Positions 9,792 through 21,299 are shown, counted from the first letter of the stretch. The stretch: 64,000 nucleotides of DNA from Variovorax paradoxus (GCF_018614955.1 NZ_JAGGNV010000005.1:1-64000), one strand, 5' to 3'. The notes: generated from the sequence alone by a model not told the origin. Numbers and translations: made by a program.

Positions 9792-10670
9792 CTAGATGGC
9801 ATACGCCTTCTTGCGGCGCTCCATGAGGCGCAGGATCATCGGCGTGAAGATCAGCTGCATGGCGAGCTCCATCTTTCCCCCCGGCACCACCAGCGTGTTG
9901 GCGCGCGACATGAAGGAGTCGTGCAGCATGCTCAGCAGATAGGGAAAGTCGAAGCCCGTCGGGTTGGCGAAGCGGATCACCACCAGGCTTTCGTCCGGGC
10001 TTGGGATGGTGCGCGCGATGAATGGATCGGAAGTGTCGACCACCGGCACCCGCTGGAAGTTGATGTGGGTGCGCGTGAACTGCGGGCAGATGTAGTGCAC
10101 GTACTCGTGCATGCGGCGCAGGATCACGTCGGTCACGGCCTCGGTGGAGTAGCCGCGCGTGCTCTTGTCGCGGTGCAGCTTCTGGATCCATTCGAGGTTG
10201 ATCACCGGCACCACGCCGATCAGCAGGTCGACGTGGTGCGCGATGTCGACCTTGTTGGTGGTGACGCCGCCATGCAGGCCTTCATAGAACAGCAGCTCGC
10301 TCGCCGGCAGCGTTTCCCACGGCGTGAAGGTACCGGGCTCCTGCTCGTAGGGCGCCGCCTCGTGCCCGTCATGCAGATACTTCCGGCTGCGGCCGACGCC
10401 CGCTTCGCCGTAGTCGCGAAACAGCGCTTCGAGCTCGGCGAACAGGTTGGCATCCTCGCCGAAATGGCTGAAGTTCCGGTTGCCGGTGGCCTCCTCCTCG
10501 GCCATCGCCACTTTCATGGCGTTGCGGTCGTAGCGGTGGAAGCTGTCGCCCTCGACGATCGCTGCCTGTACGCTCTCGCGGCGGAAGATGTTCTCGAAGG
10601 TTCGGGTGACGGAAGTGGTACCGGCGCCGGAGGAGCCGGTGATGGCAACGATGGGATGTTTGGCTGACAT
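9792..10670 (-). CDS. cbbP: Phosphoribulokinase, proteobacterial type
   Basis: The 292-residue kinase phosphorylates ribulose 5-phosphate to the RuBisCO substrate. The P-loop GSSGAGTTS is at residues 12-20, followed by the substrate segment VEGDSFHRYDR and the conserved LLFYEGLHGG. Length fits the octameric bacterial class rather than the longer plant and cyanobacterial enzymes, which carry regulatory cysteines absent here. In this class NADH activation and AMP inhibition are usual. It lies between cbbF and cbbT in the operon. Confidence 0.97.
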   Translation of the reverse strand: MSAKHPIVAITGSSGAGTTSVTRTFENIFRRESVQAAIVEGDSFHRYDRNAMKVAMAEEEATGNRNFSHFGEDANLFAELEALFRDYGEAGVGRSRKYLHDGHEAAPYEQEPGTFTPWETLPASELLFYEGLHGGVTTNKVDIAHHVDLLIGVVPVINLEWIQKLHRDKSTRGYSTEAVTDVILRRMHEYVHYICPQFTRTHINFQRVPVVDTSDPFIARTIPSPDESLVVIRFANPTGFDFPYLLSMLHDSFMSRANTLVVPGGKMELAMQLIFTPMILRLMERRKKAYAI

Positions 10671-10715
10671 GGTGGCCTCGGGAATGAAGAATTCGTGCGG
10701 ACGGCCCGGCGTCGT

Positions 10716-11789
10716 TCAGGCCGCGGTCGCGAACAGGCCGCGCTTGCCGAACAGCGGCGCCTGGTAGGTGTCCTGCGGCGCCTCGGCGTGGTACGCCTCC
10801 ACGCGCGCGACCTCTTCGGACGAGCCGAAGACCAGGCCGATGCGCTGGTGGATCGACTCCGGCTCGACCGTCATCAGGCGCCGGCGGCCGGTGCTGGCCA
10901 TGCCGCCGGCCTGCTCGATCAGGAAGGAGATCGGGTTGGCCTCGTAGAGCAGGCGCAAGCGCCCCGCCCGGCCCGCCTCCTTGCTGTCGCGCGGGTACAT
11001 AAAGACGCCGCCGCGCATCAGGATGCGGTGCGTCTCGGCCACCAGCGAGGCGATCCAGCGCATGTTGAAGTCGATGCCGCGCGGGCCTTCCCGGCCGGCC
11101 AGGCATTCGTCGACATAGCGCTTCACCGCCGGCTCCCAGAAACGGCTGTTCGACGCGTTGATCGCGAACTCGCTGGTCCGCGCGGGAATGCGCAGGTTCG
11201 GATGGCTCAGCACCCATTCACCCAACTGCGGATCCAGCGTGAAGGCATGCGTGCCGTTGCCCAGCGTCAGCACCAGCATCGTCGAGGGACCGTAGATCGC
11301 ATAGCCGGCGCCGACCTGCTGCACGCCGGGCTGCAGAAAGTCCTCCGGCTTCGCGTCGCGCTCGGGCGTCGGCGCGCGCAGGATCGAGAAGATGCTGCCC
11401 ACCGCCACGTTGACGTCGATGTTGGACGACCCGTCCAGCGGGTCGAACAGCAGCAGGTACTTGCCGCGCGGATGCTGCGGCGGCGGCATGTAGGGCGCCT
11501 CCATCTCCTCGGACACCATGCCCGCCACGTGGCCGCCCCACTCGTTGGCGCGCAGGAACATGTCGTTGCTCAGCACGTCGAGCGTCTTCTGCTCCTCGCC
11601 CTGCACGTTCCGGCTGCTGGCGCTGCCGAGCATGTCCCCGAGGGCACCCAGCGCCACCTTGCGCGATATCGCCTTGCAGGCGAGCGAAACGTCGGTGATG
11701 ACGGCATTGAGAGCGCCCGTCGCGCCCGGATGCCGGCGGCGCTCCTCGATGATGTACTGGGTCAGCGTGGCCTTGCCTGCGATTGGCAT
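10716..11789 (-). CDS. cbbF: Fructose-1,6-bisphosphatase class I (Calvin cycle)
   Basis: This 357-residue enzyme removes the C1 phosphate of fructose bisphosphate. The metal-binding FDPLDGSSNIDVNVAVGSIFSI region and the sugar-phosphate-binding stretch MYPRDSKEAGRAGRLRLLYE are intact. The frame extends upstream to 11957, but that part belongs to the shadow of cbbZ. Met at 11789 has AGGAG seven bases ahead and gives the family N terminus. It stands 14 bp after cbbZ and 45 bp before cbbP. Confidence 0.96.
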   Translation of the reverse strand: MPIAGKATLTQYIIEERRRHPGATGALNAVITDVSLACKAISRKVALGALGDMLGSASSRNVQGEEQKTLDVLSNDMFLRANEWGGHVAGMVSEEMEAPYMPPPQHPRGKYLLLFDPLDGSSNIDVNVAVGSIFSILRAPTPERDAKPEDFLQPGVQQVGAGYAIYGPSTMLVLTLGNGTHAFTLDPQLGEWVLSHPNLRIPARTSEFAINASNSRFWEPAVKRYVDECLAGREGPRGIDFNMRWIASLVAETHRILMRGGVFMYPRDSKEAGRAGRLRLLYEANPISFLIEQAGGMASTGRRRLMTVEPESIHQRIGLVFGSSEEVARVEAYHAEAPQDTYQAPLFGKRGLFATAA

Positions 11790-11803
11790 GTCGATCTCCT
11801 GGT

Positions 11804-12514
11804 CTAGTGATTCGTCATTTCTTCGCTGCGCACGGCGCGCGACTGAAGTGCCGTCAGCAGCAGTTGCTGCGGCGTCGCGAGGCGCCACGCCCGCGGCGGC
11901 AATAGCTCCGCGATCGCGTGCCCGCCGTAGCCCCATGCCACCAGTGCGGCCGGGCATCCGGCCGCCTGCGCGGCGAGCAGGTCGGGCGGCGCGTCGCCGA
12001 CCATCAGCAGGCGCTCAGGCGCCACGCCGAGCCGACGCGCCGCGGCCAGCAGCAGGAAAGGCGCCGGCTTGCGCTGGTCGGCGGCATCGGCGCCATGGAC
12101 CCCGCTCAGAAAAGGCAGCAGCCCGGCTGCATCCAGCACGGCGCGTGCCAGGGCCGTCGGCTTGTTGGTGACCACCACCATCGGCAGCCTCCGGGCCAGG
12201 CCGGCGACCAGCTCGGCGATGCCGTGGAAGACGCCACCGGATTGCAGAGGCGCGGCCAGCGTGTACGCATCGAAGGCCTGGCGCAGCCGCGCGTGCATCG
12301 TTTCGTCGGCGTCGATGCCGTGCCAGCACAAGGCGTGCGCGATCAACGCGTCGGGCCCGTCGCCGATCCATGCGCGCACGGTGTCCAGGTCGAAGCCCTC
12401 CAGACCCGCCTCGTCGAGCGCGGCATTCAAGGCATGCCGGATGTCCGGCGCGCTGTCGACCAGCGTGCCGTCGAGGTCGAAGGCGATGGCGTCGATGGCG
12501 CGCAGATCCTTCAT
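11804..12514 (-). CDS. cbbZ: Phosphoglycolate phosphatase
   Basis: The 236-residue HAD-family enzyme removes phosphate from 2-phosphoglycolate, the product of RuBisCO oxygenation. Motif I is [10 protein letters not shown] near residue 12, motif II VVTNKP, and motif [19 protein letters not shown]. The last differs from the usual GDSxxD in having Ala for Ser, which many HAD enzymes tolerate. Its ATG overlaps the cbbE stop by four bases (ATGA), suggesting translational coupling. Confidence 0.93.
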   Translation of the reverse strand: MKDLRAIDAIAFDLDGTLVDSAPDIRHALNAALDEAGLEGFDLDTVRAWIGDGPDALIAHALCWHGIDADETMHARLRQAFDAYTLAAPLQSGGVFHGIAELVAGLARRLPMVVVTNKPTALARAVLDAAGLLPFLSGVHGADAADQRKPAPFLLLAAARRLGVAPERLLMVGDAPPDLLAAQAAGCPAALVAWGYGGHAIAELLPPRAWRLATPQQLLLTALQSRAVRSEEMTNH

Positions 12515-13221
12515 GCCGCGCACCCCGCCAGCGCCCGGGTGCGGATGGCGTCGATGGCCTCGCGATAGCGGCCGCCGGCAAACACCGCCGAGCCGGCCAC
12601 CAGCGTGTCGGCGCCCGCAGCGCCGATGCGCTGCGCGTTGTCGGCCTTCACGCCGCCATCGACCTCGAGCCAGATGTCGCGCCCGCTCGCGTCGATGCGG
12701 CGGCGCGCTGCCTCGATCTTCGGCAGCACGCTCTCGATGAAGCTCTGTCCGCCGAAGCCGGGGTTGACCGACATCAGCAGCACCAGGTCGAGTTGGTCCA
12801 GCACATGGTCGAGCACCTGCAGCGGCGTCGCCGGGTTGAGCACCAGGCCGGCCTTGCAGCCGCTGGCATTGATCAGGCGAATGGTGCGGTCCACGTGCTC
12901 GCTGGCCTCGGGGTGGAACGAAATGATCGAGGCGCCGGCCTCGGCGAACATCGGGATCAGCGCATCGACCGGCTTGACCATCAGGTGCACGTCGATCGGC
13001 ACCGTGGCGTAAGGCTTGATGGCCTGGCACACCAGCGGACCGACTGTCAGATTCGGGACATAGTGGTTGTCCATCACGTCGAAATGGATCAGATCGGCGC
13101 CGGCTTCGATGACCGCCCTCACCTCCTCGCCGAGGCGCGCGAAGTCCGCCGACAACAGGCTGGGCGCGATCCGCATGGTCGAGGCGGAGCCGGGCCGCGC
13201 GGAGATTTCTTTCTGCTGCAT
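12511..13221 (-). CDS. cbbE: Ribulose-phosphate 3-epimerase
   Basis: The 236-residue TIM-barrel enzyme interconverts ribulose and xylulose 5-phosphate. Motifs include [27 protein letters not shown] (catalytic Asp and metal His), [18 protein letters not shown] and VDGGV. The start at 13221 lies two bases after the cbbY stop and behind a G-rich stretch. Met at 13176 (MRIAPSLL) is the only serious alternative and would give the commonest family N terminus. Confidence 0.95.
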   Translation of the reverse strand: MQQKEISARPGSASTMRIAPSLLSADFARLGEEVRAVIEAGADLIHFDVMDNHYVPNLTVGPLVCQAIKPYATVPIDVHLMVKPVDALIPMFAEAGASIISFHPEASEHVDRTIRLINASGCKAGLVLNPATPLQVLDHVLDQLDLVLLMSVNPGFGGQSFIESVLPKIEAARRRIDASGRDIWLEVDGGVKADNAQRIGAAGADTLVAGSAVFAGGRYREAIDAIRTRALAGCAA

Positions 13222-13222
13222 C

Positions 13223-13975
13223 TCATGCCCCCCCGTAGAGCGCTTGAACCGCATTCGTCGGCGGCACCGCGGTGGCTCTGCGCGTGAGTTCCTCGACGCT
13301 GAGCGATGCGTCCGCGAGACTGGGCAGAACCAGTCCGGCGCCGCTGAAGTCGCCGCCTTCGGTCCAGAAGGTGGGCGTGACCACCGTCCACAGGCCGGCA
13401 GCGACGGCCGAGCGCACTCCGTTGGCCGAGTCCTCGACGGCGATCGCCCGCTCGGGCGCCACGCCCATGGTGTCGAGCGCGAGCCGGTAGATGTCGGGCG
13501 CAGGCTTCTTCGCGCGCACCTGGTCGCCGCAGGCGATCACGTCGAACATCGACAAGCCGCCCGGGCCCAGCGTCGCCAGCAGCAAGGCGTCGATGTTGAC
13601 GGCCGTCGTGGTGCTGGCGATTGCCAGGCGCAAGCCGGCGCCGAGCGCCTCGTCGAGCAGGCGCGCCACACCGGGACGCAGTTCGATGCCGCCCTGCCGA
13701 GCGATGTCGGTGTAGTGCCGCGTCTTCGCGGCGTGGAGCTCCGGCACCCGCTCGTGCAGGCGCTTCTTCTCGGAGGCACTCGAGGCCAGGCCATCGATGT
13801 AGGCCCGCAGCCGCTCCTTGCCGCCCGTCACCGCGAGCAGGGCCCGGTACTCGGAGCGCTCCCAGCGCCAGTCCAGGCCGAGCTCTTCGAAGGCCAGGTT
13901 GAAGGCGCGGCGATGCACCTCCTCGGTGTCGGCCAGGGTGCCGTCGACGTCGAACACGAGGGCTTCGATGCTCAT
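13223..13975 (-). CDS. cbbY: CbbY, HAD phosphatase for xylulose-1,5-bisphosphate
   Basis: The 250-residue protein has HAD motifs [14 protein letters not shown] (residues 8-21), [13 protein letters not shown] and VEDSANG. In the red-type operon, CbbY dephosphorylates xylulose 1,5-bisphosphate, an inhibitor formed by RuBisCO side reactions. That role is well established for Rhodobacter CbbY, and position next to cbbX supports it here. Its start codon overlaps the cbbX stop by four bases. Confidence 0.95.
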   Translation of the reverse strand: MSIEALVFDVDGTLADTEEVHRRAFNLAFEELGLDWRWERSEYRALLAVTGGKERLRAYIDGLASSASEKKRLHERVPELHAAKTRHYTDIARQGGIELRPGVARLLDEALGAGLRLAIASTTTAVNIDALLLATLGPGGLSMFDVIACGDQVRAKKPAPDIYRLALDTMGVAPERAIAVEDSANGVRSAVAAGLWTVVTPTFWTEGGDFSGAGLVLPSLADASLSVEELTRRATAVPPTNAVQALYGGA

Positions 13976-14886
13976 AAGGCAACCTCCGTGCTCATGCGCG
14001 CGCCCGGATCGAACACGCGGCTCGCCAAGATGTCCTGCGCTTCCAGTGTGCAGAGCTGCTCGCGCGAGAGGGCTTCTTCGCTGCCGAACAGCCGCGTGGC
14101 GTGGCGCAGCCGGATGCGGTCCAGCGCATTGCGCACCGATCGCGCGTTGGCGAAATGCGGCTGCCGCCGGCGCAGGCTCACATAGCGCGCGAAGGTGGAT
14201 GCCGCGCCGTCGTCGAAGCTGTAGTTCAGCCGCTCGAGCATCAGCTGCGCGATCTGCATCAGCTCGGCCTCGCTGTAGTCCGGGAAGTCGATGTGATGCG
14301 CGATGCGCGAGGCCATGCCCGGATTGCTGCCGAAGAAGGTCTCCATGCGGTCCTTGTAGCCCGCAAGAATCACCACCAGGTCGTCGCGCTGGTTCTCCAT
14401 CACCTGCAGCAGGATCTCGATCGATTCCTGGCCGTAGTCGCGCTCGTTCTCCGGCCGGTAGAGGTAGTAGGCCTCGTCGATGAACAGCACGCCGCCCATC
14501 GCCTTCTTGATCACTTCCCGGGTCTTGGGCGCCGTGTGGCCGATGAACTGGCCGACCAGGTCGTCGCGCGTCACCGCCACCAGATGGCCCTTGCGAACGT
14601 AGCCCAGCTGCTTGAGCACCTCGGCCATGCGCATCGCCACCGTGGTCTTGCCGGTGCCGGGATTGCCGGTGAAGGACATGTGCAGCGAAGGCGGCTGCGA
14701 TTGCAGTCCCTGCGCCTGGCGCAGCCTGTCGATCAAGAGCAGCGCCGCGATGTCGCGGATGCGGCCCTTGACCGGCGCCAGGCCGATCAGCTCGGCATCG
14801 AGCTGGTCGAGCAGGGCCTTCACGCCCGAGGACTCGAAGAGCTGCCTCGGCGCAGTGGCGGTGTCGGTGGCCTGGGCGGTATCCAT
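13972..14886 (-). CDS. cbbX: CbbX, AAA+ red-type RuBisCO activase
   Basis: The 304-residue ATPase has Walker [12 protein letters not shown] at about residues 73-83, Walker [13 protein letters not shown] and downstream arginine-finger sequence. CbbX hexamers thread the C-terminal tail of the large subunit to release inhibitory sugar phosphates, and require RuBP and ATP. It is found only with red-type form IC/ID enzymes, in agreement with the large and small subunits here. The longer open frame upstream to 15258 is a shadow of cbbS. Confidence 0.97.
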   Translation of the reverse strand: MDTAQATDTATAPRQLFESSGVKALLDQLDAELIGLAPVKGRIRDIAALLLIDRLRQAQGLQSQPPSLHMSFTGNPGTGKTTVAMRMAEVLKQLGYVRKGHLVAVTRDDLVGQFIGHTAPKTREVIKKAMGGVLFIDEAYYLYRPENERDYGQESIEILLQVMENQRDDLVVILAGYKDRMETFFGSNPGMASRIAHHIDFPDYSEAELMQIAQLMLERLNYSFDDGAASTFARYVSLRRRQPHFANARSVRNALDRIRLRHATRLFGSEEALSREQLCTLEAQDILASRVFDPGARMSTEVAL

Positions 14887-14912
14887 GCGGGTGCCTCGCG
14901 TCGGGCCTGGCC

Positions 14913-15332
14913 TCAGTACCGCGCGCCTTCGGGCCGCGCCTGCACGGCGTAGCTCTCGATGCTGTAGCGGATGGTGCGGCCCGGCTCCTCGGTGCGGATC
15001 AGGCGGAAGCCCGGCTCGTTGGCCGGCCGGTTGACGATGAAGGACATCACCACCGACTCGGTCCCGTGGGTCGAGTCGAAGGCCGTGACGCGGATGTACT
15101 GCTGCCCGAAGGTCTTGCGGCAGGCCGCGAGCTCGAGCATGACGCCGGCCGGATCCTGGATGTCGAACATCGGATTGCCGAACATCTCCCAGAAGGTGTT
15201 GCGCGGGTGCGGGTCGTCGGTGTATTCGATGCCGAGCGCCCAGCCCTTGCCGAGGCAATACTCGACCTGCCGGCGGATCTGCTCGTCGCTCAGGTCGGGC
15301 AGGAATGAAAAGGTGCCTTGCGTGATTCGCAT
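14913..15332 (-). CDS. cbbS: RuBisCO small subunit, red type
   Basis: The 139-residue subunit begins [19 protein letters not shown]. It carries the C-terminal extension of red-type enzymes ([20 protein letters not shown] to the end), which forms the extra beta-hairpin lining the central channel. GAGGAGAG precedes the ATG. It follows cbbL by 44 bp, and this gap holds a perfect palindrome. Confidence 0.97.
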   Translation of the reverse strand: MRITQGTFSFLPDLSDEQIRRQVEYCLGKGWALGIEYTDDPHPRNTFWEMFGNPMFDIQDPAGVMLELAACRKTFGQQYIRVTAFDSTHGTESVVMSFIVNRPANEPGFRLIRTEEPGRTIRYSIESYAVQARPEGARY

Positions 15333-15357
15333 GTCTGTCTCTCCTCGTGGATCGGTT

Positions 15358-15376
15358 TAGGGCCTGTTAACAGGCC

Positions 15377-15379
<3 letters not shown>
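15358..15379. repeat. Perfect 22-bp palindrome at the cbbL stop, cbbL-cbbS intercistronic hairpin
   Basis: The core GGGCCTGTTAACAGGCCC with TA on either side is self-complementary over 22 bases. The first three bases on the minus strand are the TAG stop of cbbL. In mRNA it can form a stem of up to nine pairs between the large- and small-subunit cistrons, where stem-loops often set segment stability; that effect is inference. A 14-base half copy occurs at 44160-44173. Confidence 0.85.
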
Positions 15380-16963
<1,584 letters not shown>

Positions 16964-17938
16964 ATGCCTCTTTCCAAGCACGCGAGCTTTCGCCAGCTCA
17001 ACACCTTCCACGCGGTGGCCCGGCTCGGCAGCGTGTCGCTGGCGGCCGACGAGATGCACCTGACGCAGCCCGCGGTATCGATCCAGATCGGCACGCTCGA
17101 GGAGTCGGCCGGCACGCCGCTCCTGCAGCGCACCGGCCGCGGCATCCGGCTGACCGAGGCCGGCGAGCTGCTGGCCGGCTATGCGGGGCGCATCCTCGAC
17201 CTGTGGCGCGAGGCCGGCGAGGAAATGGCCACGCTGCAGGGCGTCTTCTCGGGAACGCTGCGCGTCGGCGCCATCACCACGGCCGAATACCTGCTGCCGC
17301 CCATCCTGGTGAACTTCGCCAAGGAGCATCCGAAGGTGAAGCTCAAGCTGCAGGTCGGCAACCGCGACGAGATCGTGCGCATGCTCGCGGGCCAGGAGAT
17401 CGACGTCGCGATCATGGGCCGCCCGCCCGCCGAGCTGAAGACCGATTCGAGCGCCTTCGCCAAGCACCCGATGGCCTTTCTCGCTGCGCCCGGCCATCCG
17501 CTGATGTCGGCGCCCAAGCCCAGCCTCGCCCTCCTCTCGGACACGCGCATGCTGGTGCGCGAGCGCGGCTCGGGCACGCGCACCACGGTCGAGCGCTTCT
17601 TCAAGGACAACGGCCTGCCGCTGCGCATCGGCTCCGAGCTGTCGAGCAACGAGGCCATCAAGCAGATGTGCGCCGCGGGCTTCGGCATCGCCTTCCTGTC
17701 GATGCACACCTGCGTGCTCGAGATGAACGCGGGCCTGCTCGGCCTGCTGCCCGTGCCGGGCAATCCGATCGTGCGGGACTGGTACGTCATGCACCTTGCG
17801 TCGCGACAGCTGCCGCAGGTCGCGCTGGCCTTCGAGGACTATCTGCGCACGCATGGCCAGGCGCAGATCCAGCAGCAGCTCGGCCCTTTGCCGGCGGCGC
17901 GCAAGCCGGCGCGCAAACGCAGCGCGCAGCGCGGCTGA
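16964..17938 (+). CDS. cbbR: CbbR, LysR-type activator of the cbb operon
   Basis: The 324-residue regulator has an N-terminal winged HTH (FRQLNTFHAVARLGSVSLAA to LTQPAVSIQ) and a periplasmic-binding-like effector domain from about residue 90. It ends in a basic tail (KPARKRS). CbbR proteins sense Calvin-cycle metabolites such as RuBP or cofactors and activate the divergent operon. The divergent position 120 bp from cbbL supports the name. The probable promoter leaves almost no 5' leader. Confidence 0.95.
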   Translation: MPLSKHASFRQLNTFHAVARLGSVSLAADEMHLTQPAVSIQIGTLEESAGTPLLQRTGRGIRLTEAGELLAGYAGRILDLWREAGEEMATLQGVFSGTLRVGAITTAEYLLPPILVNFAKEHPKVKLKLQVGNRDEIVRMLAGQEIDVAIMGRPPAELKTDSSAFAKHPMAFLAAPGHPLMSAPKPSLALLSDTRMLVRERGSGTRTTVERFFKDNGLPLRIGSELSSNEAIKQMCAAGFGIAFLSMHTCVLEMNAGLLGLLPVPGNPIVRDWYVMHLASRQLPQVALAFEDYLRTHGQAQIQQQLGPLPAARKPARKRSAQRG

Positions 17939-17952
17939 AAGCGAATCCGCGC

Positions 17953-20229
17953 TCAGGCGCCAAGCTGCATCCGCACACCGACCCACACCGCGCGCGGCGC
18001 GCCAGGGGCCACGAATTGCTCGTTGCGCCATGCATCGGGCGGCAGCACCGCGCCGCCGGCATCGAAGCCGTTGCGGCCGAGCTGGCCGGCGCTGGCGTAG
18101 CGGCGGTTGAACACGTTCGCCAGCTTGGCGAAGAGCTCGAAGCGCGGGCCCAGCTTCCAGCTCGTCGTGAGATCGAGCAGCGCATAGCCGCCGAGGCGGC
18201 CGCTGCCGTTGAAATCGACGCCATCGGGCGCGTGCGCGCCGTTCTCGTTGCCGCGCACGGACTGCCGCGAGTAGGCGCGGTACTGGGCGCCCAGGGTCCA
18301 GGCCGGCGTGACGCGCCAGTCGACGTTGAACTTGAGCTGGTGGGCCGGCAGGCCGGGCAGCCGGTCGCCGCGCCGCACCGCGATCTCGCCTTCGCCGGTG
18401 CAGGCCGGGCTGGTTTCGGCGCTGCTGTTCGATTCCGACACCAGGCAAGCCGGCGAGTCGTACCTCGCCCGCAGATAGCTGTAGGACAAGGACCAGTCCA
18501 GCTGCTGCCCCTGCTGCCCGAGCCCGAGTTCCACGCCCTGCCGCAGGGTGCGCCCGAAGTTCGTGAAGTAGCCGCGCGACAGCCCGCTGCTGACGAACAG
18601 CAGATCGTCCTTGTTCACCGTGCGGAACACCGAAGCGTTCCAGCGCAGGCCGGGCTCGAAGCTGCCTCGCAGGCCGGCTTCGAGCGTCTGCGACACCACC
18701 TGCTTCAGCGGTGGATCGGACTGCAGCGCATTCGGCAGCACGCAGGCGTTCGCCGGGTCGGAGCAACCCAGCTCGATCGGGCTCGGCGCGCGGCTGCCCT
18801 GGCTCCAGCCGCCATAGGCCGTGAGCCGCGGCGTGACCTGCCAGGTGAGGCCGGCGGCAGGATTGAACTTGCGGTAGCGGCCTTCGCCGTCGAGCTGCGT
18901 GGAAAGGCCGAGCAGCGCCCGGCCTTCGTCGCGGGTCGTGACACGGGTGTCGTTGTAGCGGCCCGAGAGGCTGAGCTGCAGGTCGGGCCTGAGCGCCACC
19001 AGGTCGTGGAAGTAGATGCTGGCCGTGCGGCTCTTGCCCGCCAGCAGCGCGTCAACCTCGGCTTCTTCCAGCGGCACCACCGAACGCGTCGCGTCGAGCA
19101 AGCCTTCGGCTTCGGTCTGCGCGAAGCGCGTGCGCGCCCGGTCGACGGAAGCGCCGAAGGTGAAGCGATGAATGCCCGCGGTGACCGTCGACTGCAGCGC
19201 CAGGCCTTCGCCATGCTGCCGGGTGCTGCTGCGATTCTCCACGCCTGACTCCTCGACGTCGGGCGGATCGAAGTCGTCGTTCAAGTCGCCATTGAGCGTC
19301 GAGTAGCGCGAGCGCCGCGTGTACGCCGTCATCGAGATCGTCTGCAGGTCGCTCAGCTGGTAGCTGGCATTGAGCGTCAGCATCGACATCCGGTTGTCGG
19401 TGCGGTCCGGCCGCGTGTAGACCTGCTTGCGGTTCTGCATGAGCATGGACTCGGGCAGCAGGCCGTTGCCCACCAGCCGGTTGTCGCCATGGGTGAAGCT
19501 CAGATCCCAGGAAAGCTTTCCGCGGTCCTGCCCCACCTTGGCGAAGAGCTGGCGCACGCGCGAGGGCGAGTGGTCGCGCCAGCCGTCTTCGTTGAGGCCG
19601 GCGAGCGCCAGGAACAGATGCCCGTCTTCGCCCAGCTTGCGGCCGTGCGTGAGCTCGGTGCTCACCCGGCCGAAGGAGCCGGCCTGCAGCTCGAGCTCGG
19701 TGCCGGGATGCGTATCGCCGCGCTTGGTCTGCAGCGACAGCGCGCCGCCGAGCGTGTTGAGGCCGAACAAGGGGTTGGAGCCCGGCAGCAGCGTGATGCT
19801 GGAGATCGCTGCCTTGGGAATCAGGTCCCAGTTCACCACGTCGCCGAAGGGTTCGTTGATGCGCACGCCGTCCTGGTACACCGACAGGCCCTGCGGCGTG
19901 CCGAGCAAGGGGCTGGCGCTGAAGCCGCGATAGTTCACGTCCAGCTGGTAGGGGTTGCCCTGGATCTCGTTGACGCTGACGCTCGGCAAGCGGGTGGCCA
20001 TGAAGTCCGGCAGATTCAGGCTCTGCGCACGGCGCAGCTGCGCGTCGTCGGCGGTTTGCACGTTGGACGGGATCTGGTCCTTGGGCACCTCGATGCCGGG
20101 CACGGGCGTGGTGCCCACCACTTCCACGGTGGGCAATGCAGCCTGCGCCCGCGCTTGCATGGGACAGGCCGCGGCGGCGAAGGCCAGCCCGATCAGCCGC
20201 CGGGTCGTTGTCATGCGCGAGAGGCTCAC
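17953..20229 (-). CDS. TonB-dependent outer-membrane receptor
   Basis: The 758-residue receptor has a signal peptide (LIGLAFAAAACPMQARA), a plug domain (about residues 45-170, with SVNEIQGNPYQLDVNYRG and LPGSNPLFGLNTLGGALSL) and a 22-strand barrel ending ARAVWVGVRMQLGA-like. The GTG start at 20229 has AAAGGAG about ten bases ahead, just behind the stop of the binding-protein gene; ATG at 20214 is an alternative. The substrate is not visible: iron siderophores, other metallophores or organic acids are possible. Closeness to a lanthanide-type methanol dehydrogenase makes metal uptake worth testing. Confidence 0.93.
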   Translation of the reverse strand: MSLSRMTTTRRLIGLAFAAAACPMQARAQAALPTVEVVGTTPVPGIEVPKDQIPSNVQTADDAQLRRAQSLNLPDFMATRLPSVSVNEIQGNPYQLDVNYRGFSASPLLGTPQGLSVYQDGVRINEPFGDVVNWDLIPKAAISSITLLPGSNPLFGLNTLGGALSLQTKRGDTHPGTELELQAGSFGRVSTELTHGRKLGEDGHLFLALAGLNEDGWRDHSPSRVRQLFAKVGQDRGKLSWDLSFTHGDNRLVGNGLLPESMLMQNRKQVYTRPDRTDNRMSMLTLNASYQLSDLQTISMTAYTRRSRYSTLNGDLNDDFDPPDVEESGVENRSSTRQHGEGLALQSTVTAGIHRFTFGASVDRARTRFAQTEAEGLLDATRSVVPLEEAEVDALLAGKSRTASIYFHDLVALRPDLQLSLSGRYNDTRVTTRDEGRALLGLSTQLDGEGRYRKFNPAAGLTWQVTPRLTAYGGWSQGSRAPSPIELGCSDPANACVLPNALQSDPPLKQVVSQTLEAGLRGSFEPGLRWNASVFRTVNKDDLLFVSSGLSRGYFTNFGRTLRQGVELGLGQQGQQLDWSLSYSYLRARYDSPACLVSESNSSAETSPACTGEGEIAVRRGDRLPGLPAHQLKFNVDWRVTPAWTLGAQYRAYSRQSVRGNENGAHAPDGVDFNGSGRLGGYALLDLTTSWKLGPRFELFAKLANVFNRRYASAGQLGRNGFDAGGAVLPPDAWRNEQFVAPGAPRAVWVGVRMQLGA

Positions 20230-20244
20230 CGAATGCGGCTCCTT

Positions 20245-21240
20245 TCAGCTGCCAGTGCGGGCAAGGCCCAGCTTGTCCACCATGGCGCGCTCCTGCGCGA
20301 AGATCTCGCGGCAGGACTGCGCGTAGGCCTCGGGGCCGAGGTAGTCGACCTCCTGGTCGTACTTCGCCAGCTCGTCCTTGAAGCGCTGGTCGAACATGGC
20401 CTTCTTGAAGGCATCGTGCACCACCGTCACCACCCTGGGCGGCAGGCCGCGCGGGCCCGCCAGGCCGAAGGGCGACTTGGCCACGATGTCGAAGCCGAGC
20501 TCGCGCAGCACCGGCACCTCGGGCCAGCGCTTCGAGCGCTCGGCACCGAAGGTCGCCAGCAGCCGCAGCGTGCCCGTATCCACCGCCGGGCCGAAGCCGG
20601 TGGAATTGACCCCGGCCATCACCTGTCCGCCGGCGATCGCGTTCAACTGTTCGGCCGTGCCCTTGTACGGCACGTGGATGTAGCGCAGGCGGCGGGCGGT
20701 GAACAGGTCCTCGAGCACCATGTGCGGCGTGGTGCCGATGCCGTTGGTGGCGATGGTCAGCTCGCCGGGATGCGCACGGGCGTATGCGAACAGATCGTCG
20801 AGCGAGCGGATTGGACTGGCGGCGGCCACCAGCACGCCGAAGGTGACGCCGGAGACCTGGATGATCGGCGTCACGTCGCGGATCGGATCCCACAGCACCT
20901 TCTGCGTGTGCGGCACGCGAAAAACCGGCTGCGGCATCTGCGCGACCGTGTAGCCGTCGGGCCGCGCCTGCTGCAGCACCGGCATGGCCAGCGTGCCGCC
21001 CGCGCCGCCGCGGTTTTCGGTGAGGACCGGCTGGCCGAGCGAGACCGAGGCCAGCTCGGCGAGCAGCCGCAGTGAGATGTCGGTCGCGCCGCCGGCGGGC
21101 CAAGGCACCCACAGCGTGACCGCGCGCGAAGGAAAGGGCTCGGTGGAAGCCATCGCGGCGCCCAGCGGCAGCGCGCCCAGCGCTAGCGCGCCCGCCTGGC
21201 TAAGCCAGCGACGCCGGTCGAGGCGATGGTGCGGGTTCAT
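20245..21240 (-). CDS. Bug/TctC-family tripartite tricarboxylate transporter substrate-binding protein
   Basis: The 331-residue protein has an N-terminal Arg pair and hydrophobic core (RRRWLSQAGALALGALPLGAAMA), perhaps a Tat signal. The Bug fold shows FPSRAVTLWVPWPAGGATD, NRGGAGGTLA and IHVPYKGTAEQLNAIAGGQV. This family binds carboxylates in the periplasm and is very abundant in Burkholderiales, usually without adjacent TctAB. Here it stands directly before the TonB receptor gene, suggesting they handle the same compound. The start at 21240 has CGGAG about nine bases ahead. Confidence 0.93.
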   Translation of the reverse strand: MNPHHRLDRRRWLSQAGALALGALPLGAAMASTEPFPSRAVTLWVPWPAGGATDISLRLLAELASVSLGQPVLTENRGGAGGTLAMPVLQQARPDGYTVAQMPQPVFRVPHTQKVLWDPIRDVTPIIQVSGVTFGVLVAAASPIRSLDDLFAYARAHPGELTIATNGIGTTPHMVLEDLFTARRLRYIHVPYKGTAEQLNAIAGGQVMAGVNSTGFGPAVDTGTLRLLATFGAERSKRWPEVPVLRELGFDIVAKSPFGLAGPRGLPPRVVTVVHDAFKKAMFDQRFKDELAKYDQEVDYLGPEAYAQSCREIFAQERAMVDKLGLARTGS

Positions 21241-21274
21241 TGGATAGGCTCCGTGCTTCGCACTGCGGTGCGAG
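21236..21274 (-). promoter_or_regulatory. Hairpin-plus-SD leader shared with mxaL
   Basis: Read on the minus strand, the 39 bases up to and including the ATG of the Bug gene match the mxaL leader (36477-36515) at 35 positions. Both hold the stem CGCAC/GTGCG, then ACGGAG as Shine-Dalgarno and TCCAATGAA around the start codon. Confidence 0.6.
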
Positions 21275-21299
21275 GCTTCGGCGTTGCGCCTGTTCCGAG

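Noticed and set aside
7766..9826. 686-residue open frame opposite transketolase
   Set aside because: It mirrors cbbT almost exactly in length, a usual high-G+C shadow. The transketolase motifs are on the minus strand.
11790..11957. 56-residue N-terminal extension of fructose bisphosphatase
   Set aside because: It overlaps cbbZ coding sequence and lacks family sequence, while Met at 11789 has a proper AGGAG.
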